From: an uncultured Pyrinomonas sp.
GTDB taxonomy: Bacteria > Acidobacteriota > Blastocatellia > Pyrinomonadales > Pyrinomonadaceae
Assembly (NCBI GenBank): GCA_937135995.1
Contig: CAKZOF010000170.1
Span: 1-7,496 of the forward strand
DNA length: 7,496 nucleotides
Direction of reading: 5' to 3'
Part shown: piece after piece, positions 5,685 through 7,496 of the stretch
Numbering within the stretch: position 1 is the stretch's first letter
How the letters are laid out: the number at the start of each line of letters is the position of its first letter
The notes under the pieces: model-generated
What the model was told of the DNA's origin: nothing
Database searches by the model: none
The model's input: the letters and a program-made list of their open reading frames with translations, nothing else
Translations under genes and position numbers: made by a program

Positions 5685-5734
5685 GAACGAACTCTTCGAC
5701 CGTCGCGGCGGCCGGGGGGCGGCGCGGACGCGAT

Positions 5735-6784
5735 TTGAGATCGAACGTGCGGCACATCCTTCAGTCGCTGGAGATCAGCGACGCGGCGCAAGTAGGCGCC
5801 GCGCGGCGCGCCGTGGCACGCGTGGCGCGCGAGCTAGGCTTCAGCGAACAACAGGTAGCGGAGCTTGAAATCGTCGTCCAAGAGATCGGGACCAACGCCG
5901 CCCGTTACGCGACCGACGAGCGTTGGATCCATTTCGGCGCAACGCTCGGCACGCCGACCGGACTCGAGATCGTTTACTGGGACAAGGGGCCGGGCATATA
6001 CGACATCGAAGAAGCGCTGCGCGACGGCTACTCGACGGGCGGCGGTCTCGGCGCTGGTCTCGGCGCTATTCGCCGTCTGAGCGACGAATTCGAGATCTAC
6101 TCTTCGCCCGGCGCGTCCACCGCGCGCACGCTCAGCAGGTCGCCGCGCACGACGAGCGGTACCGTTCTACTGGTCCGCAAGTGGGTCGATCCGGCGATGC
6201 CACGCAGCGAACTGGACCAACGGCTCGGTCTCTGGAGTCGCCCGCGCGCGGGCGAAGAGGTCAACGGCGATGCGTTTTTCGCGCGGAAATGCGGCCCGGA
6301 TCGCTGGCTTCTCGCCGTCATCGACGGCATCGGGCACGGTCAAGGCGCACAAGAAGCGGCACGGGCGGCGGTGGACGCGCTCGACCAGTGGAGCGGCGAG
6401 CCGCTCGAAGAGTTGATCGCGCAAGCGCACGAAGCGTCGCGCGGAACGCGCGGTTCCGTCGTCGGCGTCGCGCTGCTCGACACATCGCACTGCGTCTTGC
6501 AGTACGCGGGCGTCGGCAACATCGAGGCGCGGGCCATCGGCGTCGCTTGCACGCTCATCTCGATGAACGGCACGCTCGGCGCGCGGCTGCCGCGCGTTCG
6601 CGTGCACACTTGCCCGTGGCCGCCGGAAGCGACGCTCGTGATCGCCAGCGACGGGTTGAGTCGTTCGTGGGATGTGATATCCTACCCCGCGCTGCTCGAA
6701 CGTAGTCCGCAACTCATCGCCAGCGTCTTGATGCGTGACTACGGTCGCATGTCGGACGATGCCACCGTGCTCGTCGCCAGATGA
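5735..6784 (+). CDS. RsbT-like ATPase fused to RsbX/SpoIIE-type PP2C phosphatase
   Basis: Predicted feedback phosphatase of the stressosome, expected by analogy with RsbX to dephosphorylate RsbR/RsbS. The 349 residues form two domains. Residues 1-152 are a GHKL ATPase of the RsbT/RsbW type with VVQEIGTNAARYA (47-59; E50, N54), DKGPGI (83-88) and STGGGLGAGLGAIRRLSDEF (100-119). Residues about 160-349 are a metal-dependent PP2C-type phosphatase with NGDAF (177-181, D179), DGIGHG (197-202), RGSVVGVALLD (239-249), GVGNIEAR (259-266), SDGL (305-308) and DDATVLV (341-347), all metal-site aspartates present. RsbX itself is about 200 residues with no ATPase, so this is a fusion; ATPase-PP2C proteins of this layout are known in other bacteria. 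About 15 Ser/Thr/Arg-rich residues (127-141) interrupt the end of the ATPase domain. The start is TTG 5735 or GTG 5747; neither has a clear RBS. Confidence 0.92.
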   Translation: MRSNVRHILQSLEISDAAQVGAARRAVARVARELGFSEQQVAELEIVVQEIGTNAARYATDERWIHFGATLGTPTGLEIVYWDKGPGIYDIEEALRDGYSTGGGLGAGLGAIRRLSDEFEIYSSPGASTARTLSRSPRTTSGTVLLVRKWVDPAMPRSELDQRLGLWSRPRAGEEVNGDAFFARKCGPDRWLLAVIDGIGHGQGAQEAARAAVDALDQWSGEPLEELIAQAHEASRGTRGSVVGVALLDTSHCVLQYAGVGNIEARAIGVACTLISMNGTLGARLPRVRVHTCPWPPEATLVIASDGLSRSWDVISYPALLERSPQLIASVLMRDYGRMSDDATVLVAR

Positions 6785-6791
6785 TTCTTCG

Positions 6792-7496
6792 ATGGATCGG
6801 AAGACGACCAAAATCGGCGATCTCACCATCCGTTCGGAAGCGGACATCGTCCGCGCGCGCGACCGCGTGCGCCGACTGGTTCGCGAAATGGGATTCGATC
6901 CGACGACGCAGATCAAAATCACCACCGCCGTCTCGGAACTGACGCGCAACATTTGCGAGTACGCTAAAACAGGCATCATGTCGCTCGCCATCGTCGAACG
7001 TGGTCCTCTCGTCGGGTTGCAGATCACGGCGTCCGACCAAGGACCGGGCATCGAAGAGGGGCGATTGCGTGCAGCCTTGCACGGCGACTATCGCTCCGCT
7101 GGCGGCATGGGCATTGGAATCGCTGGCACGCGCCGTTTGATGGACGAGTTCGAAATCGATGCCGGTCCCGGCAAAGGAACGCGCATCAGCGTGACGAAGT
7201 GGCTCCCGCCCGAAAAAGCCGCCGACGCGCGCGCGCGCGCAGGTCACCTGCGGGCCAGCTTCTTGCAGGCCACAAGCGATTCGGCGGTGGAAGAGCTGCA
7301 ACGCCAAAACCGCGAGCTGATCGCCATCTTGGCCGAACTCGAAGAAAAACGCGAGCAGCTTGAAAGACTCAACCGAGAACTGAGCCGGTCCAACGCCGAA
7401 CTGCAACGCGCCAACGAGAAGTTGCGCGAAATGTCCGAACTCAAAGAGGAGTTTCTCGCGCTGACCACGCACGACCTGCGCTCGCCGTTGACGGTG
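6792..7496 (+). CDS. RsbT-like ATPase fused to a histidine kinase (3' end cut by window)
   Basis: Likely sensor kinase linking the stressosome to a two-component output. The 235 visible residues show: RsbT-like ATPase (8-139) with TTAVSELTRNICEYA (44-58; E49, N53), SDQGPGI (81-87), YRSAGGMGIGIAGTRRLMDEF (100-120) and VTKWLP (134-139); an Ala/Arg-rich linker (141-160); a long coiled coil (about 165-218) of LQRQNREL/LEEKREQLERLNREL repeats; and the start of a HisKA dimerisation domain, SELKEEFLALTTHDLRSPL (215-233), with H227 the expected phospho-acceptor. No membrane segment or PAS/GAF domain lies between them. A normal catalytic HATPase domain should follow beyond 7496, giving two ATP-binding folds in one chain. 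The ATG is 7 nt after the phosphatase stop with no Shine-Dalgarno, suggesting coupled translation. The fusion to HisKA is clear; its role is inferred. Confidence 0.92.
   Translation, partial: MDRKTTKIGDLTIRSEADIVRARDRVRRLVREMGFDPTTQIKITTAVSELTRNICEYAKTGIMSLAIVERGPLVGLQITASDQGPGIEEGRLRAALHGDYRSAGGMGIGIAGTRRLMDEFEIDAGPGKGTRISVTKWLPPEKAADARARAGHLRASFLQATSDSAVEELQRQNRELIAILAELEEKREQLERLNRELSRSNAELQRANEKLREMSELKEEFLALTTHDLRSPLTV

Noticed and set aside
7226..7240. Alternating CG run of 15 nt in the histidine-kinase gene as a phase-variable repeat
   Set aside because: Similar runs occur in rmlB (about 2527-2540) and elsewhere, encode ordinary Ala/Arg stretches, and the run is too short and imperfect to argue for slippage control.
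1..7496. CRISPR array, tRNA or rRNA gene
   Set aside because: I saw no regularly spaced direct repeats, no cloverleaf with TTCGA-type arm and CCA context, and no rRNA-like sequence.

Overview
The window comes from a moderately GC-rich bacterium (about 60% G+C by eye) with many CG-rich runs, some TTG starts and weak ribosome binding sites in front of several genes. No rRNA or other lineage marker is present, so I do not name a phylum. The gene set suits a free-living, non-enteric bacterium with a stressosome-type signalling pathway.

Layout. Positions 1-1095 (minus strand) hold the first 365 codons of a type I glutamine synthetase (glnA); its 3' end lies outside the window. A near-consensus promoter at 1226-1253 and a leader of about 120 nt precede it. 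Positions 1254-1807 carry no intact gene. They hold debris of an IS200/IS605-type element: a right-end/omega-RNA-like hairpin region (about 1436-1509), a perfect 42-bp palindrome (1530-1571), and a frameshifted internal piece of tnpB (1583-1783). The tnpB piece stops about 24 bp before rdgB (1808-2422, plus strand), the non-canonical purine NTP pyrophosphatase. rdgB converges on rmlB (2466-3494, minus strand), dTDP-glucose 4,6-dehydratase. A 330-bp divergent intergenic region with opposing promoter candidates and two small palindromes separates rmlB from the main operon.

The main operon (3825 to beyond 7496, plus strand) encodes a stressosome and its outputs: RsbR scaffold/sensor, RsbS scaffold, RsbT switch kinase, then two proteins that each begin with a further RsbT-like ATPase domain. 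The first is fused to an RsbX/SpoIIE-type PP2C phosphatase. The second is fused through a coiled coil to the start of a histidine-kinase HisKA domain and is cut by the window end. Three RsbT-like ATPases in a row, on three different C-terminal contexts, suggest duplication followed by domain fusion.

How they should work together, from family knowledge: RsbR and RsbS form the complex that sequesters RsbT. Stress activates RsbT to phosphorylate RsbR/RsbS on conserved STAS residues (here S190 and T224 of RsbR, S60 of RsbS) and RsbT is released. The phosphatase resets the complex. The histidine kinase offers a route from released RsbT, or from its own RsbT-like domain, to a two-component output rather than a sigma factor. 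No sigma factor, RsbU, RsbV or RsbW gene is visible here.
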